A DNA stretch of 63,686 bases from Pseudoflavonifractor intestinihominis (GTDB lineage: Bacteria > Bacillota > Clostridia > Oscillospirales > Oscillospiraceae). The translations under genes and the position numbers were made by a program. The DNA lies in contig NZ_JBBMFK010000023.1 of NCBI RefSeq assembly GCF_040096055.1, positions 1 to 63,686 of the forward strand. Direction: 5' to 3'. Under the pieces are notes generated by a model. It searched no databases, was not told where the DNA came from, and saw nothing but the letters and a program-made list of their open reading frames with translations. Positions 17,701 to 26,245 of this stretch are shown here, piece by piece (position 1 is the first letter of the stretch; every line of letters begins with the position of its first letter).

Positions 17701-17895
17701 TTATGCCTGCTCCATCGGGAATTTCGGTAGGGCTTCCAACAGTTTCATAATCAAGTGCTGTTTCATATCCTCGTCCACAGCCAGCTCGTCGATCATGGGG
17801 GCATAGTGTTCAATCACTTTTTCCGTAGCCCACTTCTCGCCTGCGACGGCGGCCTTGATCGTGGCGCTGTCCAGCAACATTTCCTGTTCGGCCAT
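17701..17895 (-). CDS. Small HTH protein (Tn916 Orf8-like), without its usual sigma partner
   Basis: A 64-residue protein (MAEQEMLLDSATIKAAVAGE…PKFPMEQA) of the short helix-turn-helix type encoded after sigma-like genes in conjugative transposons. It is related to the genes at 27125, 38973 and 58531. Here no sigma-like gene precedes it: 80 bases upstream the sequence changes into an inverted-repeat-bounded element (17975-18087). The partner may have been lost when the cargo block arrived. The start at 17895 follows GGAGTGGACAGG. Such pairs are thought to control ICE excision or transfer. Confidence 0.65.
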   Translation of the reverse strand: MAEQEMLLDSATIKAAVAGEKWATEKVIEHYAPMIDELAVDEDMKQHLIMKLLEALPKFPMEQA

Positions 17896-17974
17896 CCTGT
17901 CCACTCCTGTCTTTTTTATGCTTGTATCAGCATAACACAGAACCGGCAGAAATACCAGCGGCGGAAACATTTTC

Positions 17975-18087
17975 CTACGCATTTAGAAGCCCTCTCTGGT
18001 GAGGATTGGATAATCTGTCCCACCTGCCCGCCGACCATGACGTGAAAGCCTTGAAATAGTGGGCTTTTTACCGGCCTAAATGCGTAG
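17975..18087. repeat. 113-bp inverted-repeat-bounded element, copy 1
   Basis: The ends CTACGCATTTAG and CTAAATGCGTAG are perfect 12-bp inverted repeats. The interior shares GGATTGGATAA and CGGCCTAAATGCGTAG with a second copy at 29270-29383 in the same orientation. The pair brackets the 11-kb cargo block. It could be a non-autonomous insertion, a recombination site or a structured 3' end; it lies just after the stop of the ABC permease gene. Confidence 0.65.
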
Positions 18088-18097
18088 ACAGGAAGGC

Positions 18098-20725
18098 TTA
18101 TTCCGATGTCCGCAGGCGTTCCACAACAGTACCTTTGTTGAAGAAGCGCAGGACAATGACCGGGATCACCGCCGCCAAGAGCAGATATACCAGTGCGATA
18201 ATCAATGCCGGAACCAAAGTGAAATGCAGCGTGAAAAACCACATGGAGGGCGAGTTCAAAACGCTTTTTAGGACGGTCAAGCCAATCATAACTGCAAAAA
18301 TGATACCGACTATATCGGCGGCTCCCGCATAGTAAAGCCCCTCATAGATCATCATGCGGCGGAGCTGGCGGTTTGTCATGCCGATGCTCTGCATGGTAGC
18401 AAATTCATGGCGGCGGGTGATAATGTTGGTAATCATCATATTGGTAAAGTTGATTAACCCGGCAAAAGCCATAATCACACCAATCATACCACCTACAAGC
18501 AATACGATATTCCCGACAGAAGCAAGCTGCTGTTTCATTAGCGCCGTAGAAGTATAGGAAACAGACGAATTGTTGCTTGTAAAATCATTCAGAAATCCGT
18601 CAATCTGCTGCTCGTAACCGTCTGCGGCATTAAATCCATAGCTGAATAGAGTGGGGGTATCATAAAGCTGTCCGAACATTTCATCTGTCATATAAACAAA
18701 TGGCGCGTCCCCACCTATGCGCGCAGCAGAGAGAGCACCCGCAGAGGTTTCAAATTCATTAGCAGCAAGATTGGCGATTGCAAGAACCTCACAGGTTTTT
18801 ACCAGCTCTCCATTTTTATAAAACGATATAGTGTCCCCCATCTGAAACTGTTTTCCAAACGGCATAAAATCTGGCTGACCAGTCTGAAAATCCATTTGAT
18901 ATCCGACAATCACATATTCCCCGGTGTGCATCTTCTGTTTGAGCGTGTCACTATTTTTCTCTCCGTCATAAATCGTTATATCATCCCAAAATGCATCCGA
19001 TACGCCAAAAACATTTCCATACCATTGATTTTCGTCGCCTGGTACAATCGTTACAGATGCTCTGTCCCCATAAGCATCAGTCTGTCCTCTTTCATTGGTT
19101 TCAGTTCCTAAGAAAGTATAATCAATACCGTAATCCACCGTCACATCTGTATCATCTATGGTGTTCCGATACAAGTATCGCCCATTTTCCACTCCGGCTT
19201 GTTGGTTTATCAATTCCGGCACAGCCAAAGGCAGTCCATCCTCGTGATACATAAACGGAGCAGTTTGATTGACGGCAACAGAATTGTAGACAGTATAATC
19301 TGTTTTTGTTTGACGGCTGATCCATTTATTTTCATCCATACTTTGAGTAATTACAAAAGCAGAATTAAGCAAGACAATACACAAGAGCATGGAAATCACA
19401 ATGAAAACTGTGCGCCGCTTACTCCGTCCTAAATTTGCAAGGGCCATGCGGGGCAGCTTTGCCCCATGTGTCCGTTTTGTTTCTTTCTTCTTGATATTTT
19501 CCTGCCCGGTATAGCGGATCGCCTCTAACGGAGATACCTTTGCTGCCTTTTTTGCGGGTTTCCGGGTGCTGATAAATACAGTCACGATGGTAAACAGGGC
19601 GGCTATCACAAAAATCAGCGGAGATACCGATACTTCGGCTGTGTCCCAATAGTTAGCTCTTAAAAACTCCGTGACAACGGGGAGCAGCACCCAACTCACG
19701 AGAAATCCTGCAACCAAGCCGATGGGCAGACCAATCACCGTCAGCCAAACAGCCTGACGGTTCACCAGCCTTTTGATCTGCCGGGTAGAACATCCGATTG
19801 TCCGAAGAAGCCCATACTGCTGAACATCCTGCATGACAGAAATATCGAAAATATTATAAATCAGCAAGTACCCACAGGCCATAAAGAGAAGAACAAATCC
19901 TACAACGGCAACTGCCATTAGCGGATCTATGGATTGTACGGTTACATCGTTCTCTGCACAGAGAATATAATTGCTTGCACTCATATCGTCGGTGTTCCCG
20001 CCGACAGAACGGGCAAACTCTTGTAACTGTCCCCTTACATCTGTCTTGTTTTTCAAAACGACATCGGACAGATAGGTGCCAGCCATTTCTCTATCTTCGG
20101 CAAAGGTGTTACGGAATAAATCTGGGTTTTCCTCAACAAAACTCTCTGACACGATCATTAGGCTGCTAACATCGTTCGCTGCTTCCCACCAGCCGGAAAG
20201 AACCATATCGAAATGATAGGTCTGCCCCCGCAACTCAAATTCAACGGGAACCTGTGCGCCAATTTCGGCTTCCACTCCCAAGGCTTCCAAAGCAAGATCG
20301 CTGGTGGAAATCTCATTTGCCGCTTGCGGAGCATCCCCGTGTGTCGGCACACAGAAAGTCAATTCCTGCTGGATGGCGTCGGCATAATCAATTTCAATGC
20401 TGTGTCCGGGCGAATTTGTTGCAAAACCAATAACCCGCCTGCATCCGGCCTGTTCAACAAAATCGCTGTTGATAAGCTGCTCATATTGTGCTTCGGTCAT
20501 ATATCGAATGTCACCGTCTGCCTTACTTCCTTTTTGCATCTGCATGGAGAGTTGAAGCGAAGATACCATACTAAACGCAAGGGATGTAATAGAGGTAAAC
20601 AGGAAGGCAGTCAGAAAAATGGCTAAAATTGCTGCGATATTCCGCACTTTGTTTTTCTTAAAATATCTCTTTGAAAGGCGTTTGATAACGGCCATGTTAT
20701 TGTTGCCAAACAAAATATCATTCAT
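18098..20725 (-). CDS. FtsX-type ABC transporter permease
   Basis: An 875-residue membrane protein. A first membrane helix is near residues 28-50 (IAAILAIFLTAFLFTSITSL). Groups of helices lie near 280-400 and 740-860, and a second start-like helix is near 440. Large extracellular domains sit between them. Two FtsX-like cores at each half, and the pairing with a MacB/LolD-type ATPase, mark a mechanotransmission-type transporter. Related transporters in Firmicutes sense or remove antimicrobial peptides beside two-component systems, and a two-component system is encoded 4 kb upstream. Its lower GC than the ICE backbone indicates imported cargo. Confidence 0.85.
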   Translation of the reverse strand: MNDILFGNNNMAVIKRLSKRYFKKNKVRNIAAILAIFLTAFLFTSITSLAFSMVSSLQLSMQMQKGSKADGDIRYMTEAQYEQLINSDFVEQAGCRRVIGFATNSPGHSIEIDYADAIQQELTFCVPTHGDAPQAANEISTSDLALEALGVEAEIGAQVPVEFELRGQTYHFDMVLSGWWEAANDVSSLMIVSESFVEENPDLFRNTFAEDREMAGTYLSDVVLKNKTDVRGQLQEFARSVGGNTDDMSASNYILCAENDVTVQSIDPLMAVAVVGFVLLFMACGYLLIYNIFDISVMQDVQQYGLLRTIGCSTRQIKRLVNRQAVWLTVIGLPIGLVAGFLVSWVLLPVVTEFLRANYWDTAEVSVSPLIFVIAALFTIVTVFISTRKPAKKAAKVSPLEAIRYTGQENIKKKETKRTHGAKLPRMALANLGRSKRRTVFIVISMLLCIVLLNSAFVITQSMDENKWISRQTKTDYTVYNSVAVNQTAPFMYHEDGLPLAVPELINQQAGVENGRYLYRNTIDDTDVTVDYGIDYTFLGTETNERGQTDAYGDRASVTIVPGDENQWYGNVFGVSDAFWDDITIYDGEKNSDTLKQKMHTGEYVIVGYQMDFQTGQPDFMPFGKQFQMGDTISFYKNGELVKTCEVLAIANLAANEFETSAGALSAARIGGDAPFVYMTDEMFGQLYDTPTLFSYGFNAADGYEQQIDGFLNDFTSNNSSVSYTSTALMKQQLASVGNIVLLVGGMIGVIMAFAGLINFTNMMITNIITRRHEFATMQSIGMTNRQLRRMMIYEGLYYAGAADIVGIIFAVMIGLTVLKSVLNSPSMWFFTLHFTLVPALIIALVYLLLAAVIPVIVLRFFNKGTVVERLRTSE

Positions 20726-20738
20726 CTACGGCACCCCC

Positions 20739-21404
20739 TCACTCCATGATTTTCCCGTCCTCAATACGGATAATCCGATCTGCAAGCTGGGCGATCTCGC
20801 TGTTATGGGTAATCATGACAAGCGTTTGATGGAATTTCTGGCTGGTGACTTTCAGCAGGCCAAGAACATCGCTGCTCGTCCGGCTGTCAAGATTGCCCGT
20901 CGGTTCGTCTGCCAGCACGATAGCCGGTTTTGAAATAAGTGCGCGGGCAATCGCCACGCGCTGCTGCTGGCCGCCGGAAAGATTGTTCGGCATATTGTTC
21001 AGCTTATCTTCCAAGGCCAGCATCCGAACGACTTCCTGCATGAATTTCTTATCTACTTTGTCGCCGTCCAGTTCCACGGGCAAGGCAATATTCTCATAGA
21101 CGTTGAGGACAGGGACAAGGTTGTAGTTTTGGAATATAAAGCCGATTTTCCGTCTGCGGAAAATGGTAAGCTGCTCGTCATTCAGAGTAGATAAATCTCT
21201 GCCATCCACAATGACCTTGCCGGAAGTGGGAACATCCAGACCGCCAATCATATTCAGCAGTGTGGATTTGCCGCTGCCGGATGTGCCGACAATGGCGACA
21301 AATTCTCCGAGTTCCACCGAGAGAGAAACGCCGTCCAGAGCCTTTGTAATGTTCGGCTCGTCTCCATAGTATTTTTTCAAATCTGTTGTCTGTAAAATAG
21401 TCAT
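20739..21404 (-). CDS. ABC transporter ATP-binding protein (MacB/LolD type)
   Basis: A 221-residue ATPase with Walker A GTSGSGKST, signature LSGGQQQRVAIARAL, Walker B IVLADEPTGNLDS and switch His in MITHN. The ADEPTGNLD form is typical of ATPases that drive FtsX-type permeases, such as the gene directly downstream. The start ATG at 21404 follows AAAGGTGG; upstream lies an operator palindrome at 21497-21528 and a further half site. The gene pair forms one operon transcribed from that promoter. Confidence 0.9.
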   Translation of the reverse strand: MTILQTTDLKKYYGDEPNITKALDGVSLSVELGEFVAIVGTSGSGKSTLLNMIGGLDVPTSGKVIVDGRDLSTLNDEQLTIFRRRKIGFIFQNYNLVPVLNVYENIALPVELDGDKVDKKFMQEVVRMLALEDKLNNMPNNLSGGQQQRVAIARALISKPAIVLADEPTGNLDSRTSSDVLGLLKVTSQKFHQTLVMITHNSEIAQLADRIIRIEDGKIME

Positions 21405-21496
21405 AAGTTCTACCACCTTTCTTTTTGATGGTTCCATTGTAAAGGTAAATCCTCGCAGAAATGTCACGATGGTTCTTGAATTTCCTATTAAAACGC

Positions 21497-21528
21497 CTTG
21501 AAATGTCACAATCCTGTGACATTTCAAG
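21497..21528. promoter_or_regulatory. Palindromic operator 1 of the cargo two-component regulon
   Basis: CTTGAAATGTCACA (497-510), four bases, then TGTGACATTTCAAG (515-528): a perfect 14-bp dyad. Near-identical dyads lie at 24265-24292 and 26130-26159. A further GAAATGTCAC half site sits between this dyad and the ATPase gene at about 21455-21467, near the likely promoter. The arrangement points to binding by the OmpR-family regulator encoded at 25318-26001. Confidence 0.75.
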
Positions 21529-21544
21529 AATAGAGTTTGCACAC

Positions 21545-22180
21545 TTAATTTGCAGCAATTAGTTGTCCTTCCTCCATACGATAGATGTGATTACATATTG
21601 CATCTATATCCTCTCTGTGGTGAGAAGTAATAACAATCAATTTTCCGTCTTTGCGGTATTGAAGCAATAAATTACGCACAAGTAAAACCGTATCCTCGTC
21701 CAAAGCATTAAACGGCTCGTCCAAGATCAAAATATCGGGGTTCTCCATAATCGCTTGAATAATCCCTATTTTCTGCTTCATACCAAGAGAGTATTTTTTG
21801 ACAGTCTGTTTAGAATTTGGTTCCAGCGAAAATTTTTTCATTAGGTCTTTAATTTTATCATCAGTGACACGATGCCTAATTTCTGCCAGTATTTTCAAGT
21901 TTTCAAAGCCGGTCAAATAATTCAGAAAATCCGGCTTTTCGATTATTAACCCCAAATTCGGCGGAAAAGAAATATCGTGATGTAGTATCTTGCCGTCCAC
22001 TGAAATACTGCCCTTTGTAGGGCGAATCAGCCCGGCAATTTCACGCAACAGCATGGTTTTGCCACTACCGTTTTTTCCGACAATACCATAAATATTCCCG
22101 CTTGCAAATTCACAGGAAATATCTTTAAGAACCATAGCCCCATTTATCTTTTTCGATAGTGCTTCGACCTTTATATTCAT
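21545..22180 (-). CDS. ABC transporter ATP-binding protein (LanF/bacitracin type)
   Basis: A 211-residue ATPase with Walker A GKNGSGKTM, a Q-loop replaced by LGLIIEKPDFL, a signature YSLGMKQKIGI, Walker B ILILDEPFNALDE and switch His in ITSHH. The LIIE in place of a Gln loop and the SLGMKQ signature are typical of LanF-like self-immunity and peptide exporters. It is the last gene of the operon with two membrane proteins encoded just upstream on the same strand. Confidence 0.88.
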   Translation of the reverse strand: MNIKVEALSKKINGAMVLKDISCEFASGNIYGIVGKNGSGKTMLLREIAGLIRPTKGSISVDGKILHHDISFPPNLGLIIEKPDFLNYLTGFENLKILAEIRHRVTDDKIKDLMKKFSLEPNSKQTVKKYSLGMKQKIGIIQAIMENPDILILDEPFNALDEDTVLLVRNLLLQYRKDGKLIVITSHHREDIDAICNHIYRMEEGQLIAAN

Positions 22181-22202
22181 TTAGCTTCCTCCTACTTCGA
22201 TA

Positions 22203-22868
22203 CTAAAAAATATCCTCATTCTGAGTTACGACCAATAAAGCACCTGTCAGGATAATCAGAATGACCGGCATGGCAATAACCCACATTGTTCCATTGCAGA
22301 ACATCCATGAAAACACAAGGTTTATTTCAATTCCAAATTGTTGATCCAGCTCCGGGATAATCGTAAGCACTTCTAATACGAAAATCAGATATACCATAAT
22401 GTATGAGGCAGATTTCATCAGCTTATTGTTACTCTTTTTCAAGATTACAGAGCCATTTACCATAATTAGAAACCCAAGCAGGAAGCGAACATACCACGAT
22501 AAAATACGGATCGCATCTGAGCCGGAAAATACGCTCCCAAACTTAAAAAGGGAAAAGAATATTATCAGGATAAACCAGACCGTTAAATATACAAATCCCA
22601 AAAAGTATTGCTGAAGCAGTTGTAAAATCAGCGCGTGTATTCTTCCCTTAGTGCGAATGATTGTAACTGGCATCATACTTCTGTCTATTAACAGTGCCCC
22701 AAACATAAACGGCGGCGTTAAAAGGAACACAACTAATTTGTCGAAAAAAAGGTTTGAAAACCATGTGCTTTGCCCATCAGCAAACATAGTCAGGCAGAAA
22801 AGCATTGCCAAAAATAGTGACAAGCACCCACCTGCATAAACTAAGAATTTCCGATATAGTACAATCAT
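22203..22868 (-). CDS. ABC-2-like permease subunit (LanG-like position)
   Basis: A 221-residue hydrophobic protein with six predicted helices (for example CLSLFLAMLFCLTMF, FLGFVYLTVWFILIIFFSLF, MPVILIILTGALLVV). The start ATG 22868 overlaps the previous gene's stop by four bases, showing coupling. No soluble domain is present. With 22865-23704 and the ATPase it matches the two-permease, one-ATPase layout of LanFEG transporters. The sequence family itself is not recognised. Confidence 0.7.
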   Translation of the reverse strand: MIVLYRKFLVYAGGCLSLFLAMLFCLTMFADGQSTWFSNLFFDKLVVFLLTPPFMFGALLIDRSMMPVTIIRTKGRIHALILQLLQQYFLGFVYLTVWFILIIFFSLFKFGSVFSGSDAIRILSWYVRFLLGFLIMVNGSVILKKSNNKLMKSASYIMVYLIFVLEVLTIIPELDQQFGIEINLVFSWMFCNGTMWVIAMPVILIILTGALLVVTQNEDIF

Positions 22869-23704
22869 AAGGCATCCCTGTTCCTGCGGCATCCAATGAA
22901 CGCCACTATGACATCAACAGCAAAAAGTGAAGCAAAGACCAGCATTATATCAGCCGTAGTAATACAGGTGGAAAGGGCGCTGGCTGCTCTGGGCTGGATA
23001 ATGATGGACAGATTATATTGCATATAATTCGCAAGTAACAATCCCTCTGCATAGTTGACTGCATAAAGGATAAGAAACGGTGCCAGAAAAGCGATTAAGC
23101 GATTTTGAAATCGGAAAATCATGTGTATTCCAAGAACTAAAACAGACATCAACGCAATCGCCAAGGCATTGAGAAAACTATATACCAGTTCCATCATGAT
23201 CGGGCTAATCTGATACAAATTTCTTGCGAATGTTTCTTCTTTTGGAATAAGAAAGTTATATTGTTCCGTCAGAGGTGCATCTGCGGAAAAACATAAGTGC
23301 GTCACTATTAAATTCACAATGAAGATCAGCAGAAAATTAAAAAGGGTCACAATAAAAACAGAACCGATTTTTGAAATCAAATACTGTGTCCTGCTTTTTC
23401 GGACTATTAGCAGCTCATATATTGACGTTTTCCTCTCGTTAAAGAAAATCAGACCTGTTGATAAAACAGGAAACACAAACAGCAAAGTCCGATATACGGT
23501 ATGCCCCCAGCCAGACGAGTTCATCAGCAGCCAAAATTGAAAAGGATTTGCGCCCACTTGTTCAAAAAAGCCCGGCTGTCCGCCATATACGAAACGCACA
23601 AACAAAGGATCAGATACAGCAACAATTATGAAAAGTAACAGAGTAATTTGTACCAATCGGTTTTTATATATCTTTTTTACATCTGAAACAAAGTATGACA
23701 TCAA
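22865..23704 (-). CDS. ABC-2-like permease subunit (LanE-like position)
   Basis: A 279-residue membrane protein with about six helices. It begins with a short cytoplasmic leader and a helix at residues 16-35 (VQITLLLFIIVAVSDPLFV), and ends with a helix near 250-270. NERKTSIYELLIVRKSR is a typical cytoplasmic loop of ABC-2 permeases. It is the first gene after the secreted-protein gene at 23783-24175, separated by a hairpin that may lower its expression. The translation start follows GAAAGGAG. Confidence 0.72.
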   Translation of the reverse strand: MMSYFVSDVKKIYKNRLVQITLLLFIIVAVSDPLFVRFVYGGQPGFFEQVGANPFQFWLLMNSSGWGHTVYRTLLFVFPVLSTGLIFFNERKTSIYELLIVRKSRTQYLISKIGSVFIVTLFNFLLIFIVNLIVTHLCFSADAPLTEQYNFLIPKEETFARNLYQISPIMMELVYSFLNALAIALMSVLVLGIHMIFRFQNRLIAFLAPFLILYAVNYAEGLLLANYMQYNLSIIIQPRAASALSTCITTADIMLVFASLFAVDVIVAFIGCRRNRDAL

Positions 23705-23726
23705 GAACTCCTTTCAGTTAATATAA

Positions 23727-23755
23727 GGGCAAAGAAGTATCAACTACCTTTGCCC
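23727..23755 (-). terminator. Attenuator-like hairpin between secreted-protein gene and ABC operon
   Basis: GGGCAAAG (727-734) and CTTTGCCC (748-755) form a perfect 8-bp stem. On the minus strand it is followed by TTATATT and then the ribosome site of the permease gene. This would let the upstream secreted-protein gene be expressed at a higher level than the transporter. Confidence 0.55.
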
Positions 23756-23782
23756 CTACACGATAATCAATCACTTAGTTTA

Positions 23783-24175
23783 TTAGTTTGGCGTCCAAGA
23801 GCCAGATACTTTAACCGATGTGGCTAAATCAACGGGGTTGTCCAAATTCAAGACAACATTTTCGCCAATTTGAGGCTGCTTCGTATAAGACACACTGCTC
23901 GTCCCAATGCCAACCTGATTGTAAGGGCTGGAATAGTTGGTTCCTGTCGAATCACCCTCTGTCCATGCACAGACCTGATCTGTACCTGAACCAATGGAAT
24001 CAATCGTAATCGAAAAGTTTTTGGCATTCGTTGCTTTTCTTACCGTACTAACCTCTGTGTCGCCCTGATGAGCTGGTAGGGTTGCCGAAAAACTTGCTGA
24101 TGCCGCAAAAGCAGTAATAGAAAGCCCCAGTGTAAGTACACATCCCAAAGCGATTGCCGCGATTTTCTTCCTCAT
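23783..24175 (-). CDS. Small secreted protein (DUF2712-like)
   Basis: A 130-residue protein with a clear signal peptide (MRKKIAAIALGCVLTLGLS…AFA). The mature part is about 105 residues, rich in Ser/Thr/Val and predicted beta strands, with one cysteine. It ends VKVSGSWTPN, a C-terminus resembling the DUF2712 family of small exported Bacillus/Clostridium proteins, whose function is unknown. An excellent ribosome site (AAAGGAGGGG) and a TATAAT near 24205 suggest high expression. The operator palindrome 24265-24292 lies upstream. It heads the LanFEG-like operon, so it may be exported with, sensed by or protected by that system. Confidence 0.7.
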   Translation of the reverse strand: MRKKIAAIALGCVLTLGLSITAFAASASFSATLPAHQGDTEVSTVRKATNAKNFSITIDSIGSGTDQVCAWTEGDSTGTNYSSPYNQVGIGTSSVSYTKQPQIGENVVLNLDNPVDLATSVKVSGSWTPN

Positions 24176-24264
24176 AGTACCCCTCCTTTCTTTTTTACAT
24201 CATTATAAAGGGTAATCCTCGCAGAAATGTCACAGCCGTTCGATAATTTTTCTATAAATCGCCC

Positions 24265-24292
24265 TGAAATGTCACAATCCTGTGACATTTCA
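24265..24292. promoter_or_regulatory. Palindromic operator 2, overlapping the sensor kinase stop codon
   Basis: TGAAATGTCACA (265-276), four bases, TGTGACATTTCA (281-292). It is upstream of the secreted-protein gene. Its last three bases are the stop codon of the histidine kinase gene. A half site GAAATGTCACAG follows at 24224-24235 and a TATAAT box about 20 bases further on. The spacing of dyad, half site and -10 is the same as at operator 1. Confidence 0.75.
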
Positions 24293-25321
24293 AGAATGGG
24301 GCAGGAACACCGAGAAAGTAGAGCCAGCACCGACTTCCGAGGCAACACGGATAAAGCCCCCTTGCCGGGTGATAATTTCACGGGTAAGATATAGGCCAAT
24401 CCCGATACCGGGGGCGTCATGCACCCTGTCCTCACGGTAGAACCGCTTAAAAATCGTCCCTTGATGTTGTTCTGGAATACCAATGCCCGTATCGGAAATA
24501 TCAATCTTCACATACATTTCCCAGCACACCACAGCCACATGGATTTTCCCGCCCTCTGGCGTGTACTTCACCGCATTATCCAGAATGTTGAACAGGGCTT
24601 CGGTTGTCCATTTCCGATCATGGGCCGCAGTTACCGTTTCCGGGCAATCCACTGTGACCGCAATCTTTTTATGTTCTGCGTTCAGCAGAATACCGCCCAG
24701 CGCCGCAGCGAGAGTATCATAGATGGCTTGCGGCTTCGGTTCCAAAGCAATTACCCCGGCTTCAAGCCGTGACGTTTTAATCATTGCTTGCATGAGAAAA
24801 TCCAGCTTGTCTAACTGGCTGTCCATAGCCAAAAGAAATTCTCTCTGCTTTTCCGGCGATACAGTTTGCTCCAACAAAGTGGCATCCAGCATTTTCAGGT
24901 TTGCAATCGGCGTTTTGACCTGATGGGAGATGTCCGAAATCAATTCCTGCAAGTCGGCTCGTTCCTTTGCAATACTGCTTTTGCTTTCCCGCAGCACTTC
25001 ATAGAGCCGGGAAAGCCGGTGGTGGATTTTATAGAACAGGTTTTCTTCCTCTGTGTACTGCGGCGGGGCCTGATCTGCTGACATCATATCGTCCAGCAGC
25101 TTGCACAGAGCGTCCGAAAACAGCGTTAATTTCCGGCGCACAAAGACCAGAAAAGCAGCCATGCACCCGGCGACTAAAACCGCATAGAGCAATCCGCAGC
25201 ATAGCGCCAATACGTTCCGCGTCAAAAAGTAAATGGTACATGACATGGCGACCGAAAGCAGAAAAAGGGCTGCACACACGACCATGCACACCTTATTGAC
25301 AGAGAGTTTTTCTGTTCTCAT
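24290..25321 (-). CDS. Sensor histidine kinase, short intramembrane type
   Basis: A 343-residue kinase with two close membrane helices (about residues 12-32 and 38-60) and almost no external domain. A linker, the phospho-accepting His in SDISHQVKTPI (near 131), the N box LDNAVKYT and the G box SDTGIGIP / GIGIGLYL follow. Intramembrane-sensing kinases of this layout in Firmicutes often take their signal from a neighbouring ABC transporter, as in Bce-type systems. Its start overlaps the response regulator's last codons. Confidence 0.88.
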   Translation of the reverse strand: MRTEKLSVNKVCMVVCAALFLLSVAMSCTIYFLTRNVLALCCGLLYAVLVAGCMAAFLVFVRRKLTLFSDALCKLLDDMMSADQAPPQYTEEENLFYKIHHRLSRLYEVLRESKSSIAKERADLQELISDISHQVKTPIANLKMLDATLLEQTVSPEKQREFLLAMDSQLDKLDFLMQAMIKTSRLEAGVIALEPKPQAIYDTLAAALGGILLNAEHKKIAVTVDCPETVTAAHDRKWTTEALFNILDNAVKYTPEGGKIHVAVVCWEMYVKIDISDTGIGIPEQHQGTIFKRFYREDRVHDAPGIGIGLYLTREIITRQGGFIRVASEVGAGSTFSVFLPHS

Positions 25322-26001
25322 TTGTTACCGCCCCCAATCCACATATAGCCCATACCGTAGACGGTTTTGATATAGGCATGGTCTGGCTTTTCGATTTTGT
25401 TGCGTACCCGGCTGATTGTGGAAGTCAGTGCGTGTTCATCCACAAAATTCCCGTCAATATCCCACAGCTTTTCCAATAGTACCTGCCGGGTCAAAACAAT
25501 CTGTGGATTTTTCGTCAACACTTTCAAAAGCCGGTATTCCATCGGGGTAAAAGAAATACTTTCTCCGTTAAGCGTTGCGGTCATTTCTGTAAAGTTGATA
25601 AACAGGTTGCCGTCGTTGTAGAAGTCGCCGCCAGATTGTTTCCTGATCCGGGCCAACAACGCAGACACCTTTTTCTGAAATACGCTCATGGGGAAAGGCT
25701 TTGTCACATAATCATCCGCCCCCAGCTCGTAGCCTTTGAGCATATCGCTTTCCATATCGTTTGCCGTCAGGAAGATTACAGCAGTGTCCGGGTGGCTTTC
25801 CTTAATATCCCGGCAAAAATCAAACCCATTACCGTCCGGCAGGTTGATGTCAAGGACAATCAAATCATACTCTTGTTTTCTGCAAAACCGTTCGGCAACG
25901 CTTTTCGTCAGGGCAGCATCGACTTCATAACCAGCGGCAGACAGGTTATAGCAAAGGGTATTATTCAAAAGGCGGTCATCTTCAACCACTAAAATTCTCA
26001 T
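25318..26001 (-). CDS. OmpR-family response regulator
   Basis: A 227-residue regulator: a receiver domain with phospho-accepting Asp in LIVLDINLPDG (near residue 51) and Lys in VTKPFP, then a winged-helix domain ending YMWIGGGNK. It is translationally coupled to the kinase gene. Its own promoter region carries operator 3, so it is probably autoregulated and drives the two transporter promoters with operators 1 and 2. Confidence 0.92.
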   Translation of the reverse strand: MRILVVEDDRLLNNTLCYNLSAAGYEVDAALTKSVAERFCRKQEYDLIVLDINLPDGNGFDFCRDIKESHPDTAVIFLTANDMESDMLKGYELGADDYVTKPFPMSVFQKKVSALLARIRKQSGGDFYNDGNLFINFTEMTATLNGESISFTPMEYRLLKVLTKNPQIVLTRQVLLEKLWDIDGNFVDEHALTSTISRVRNKIEKPDHAYIKTVYGMGYMWIGGGNK

Positions 26002-26129
26002 TCGCTCACATCCTTTTCTTTATAGTGTACCAATCAAATGTCACAGAAACCTCACGATGAAGTGCTTTTTTGGAATTTCTTTTATCTTATCTTTTGTGGA
26101 CAGGAACGACAAGCTATCATTCTGAAATT

Positions 26130-26159
26130 TTGAAATGTCACAAACTTGTGAGATTTCAA
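26130..26159. promoter_or_regulatory. Palindromic operator 3, upstream of the response regulator
   Basis: TTGAAATGTCACA (130-142), four bases, TGTGAGATTTCAA (147-159); one mismatch from a perfect dyad. A separate AAATGTCACAG half site is at about 26037-26047, close to the regulator's start. Together they give the same dyad-plus-half-site design as the other two promoters. Confidence 0.7.
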
Positions 26160-26245
26160 GGGGGGAATTTTGTCAAAACCTGTTTCCCTGCGAGATTTCT
26201 GCGAGAATTGGGCCTTAAAATAATATCAAAATAAAGATACCCCAA

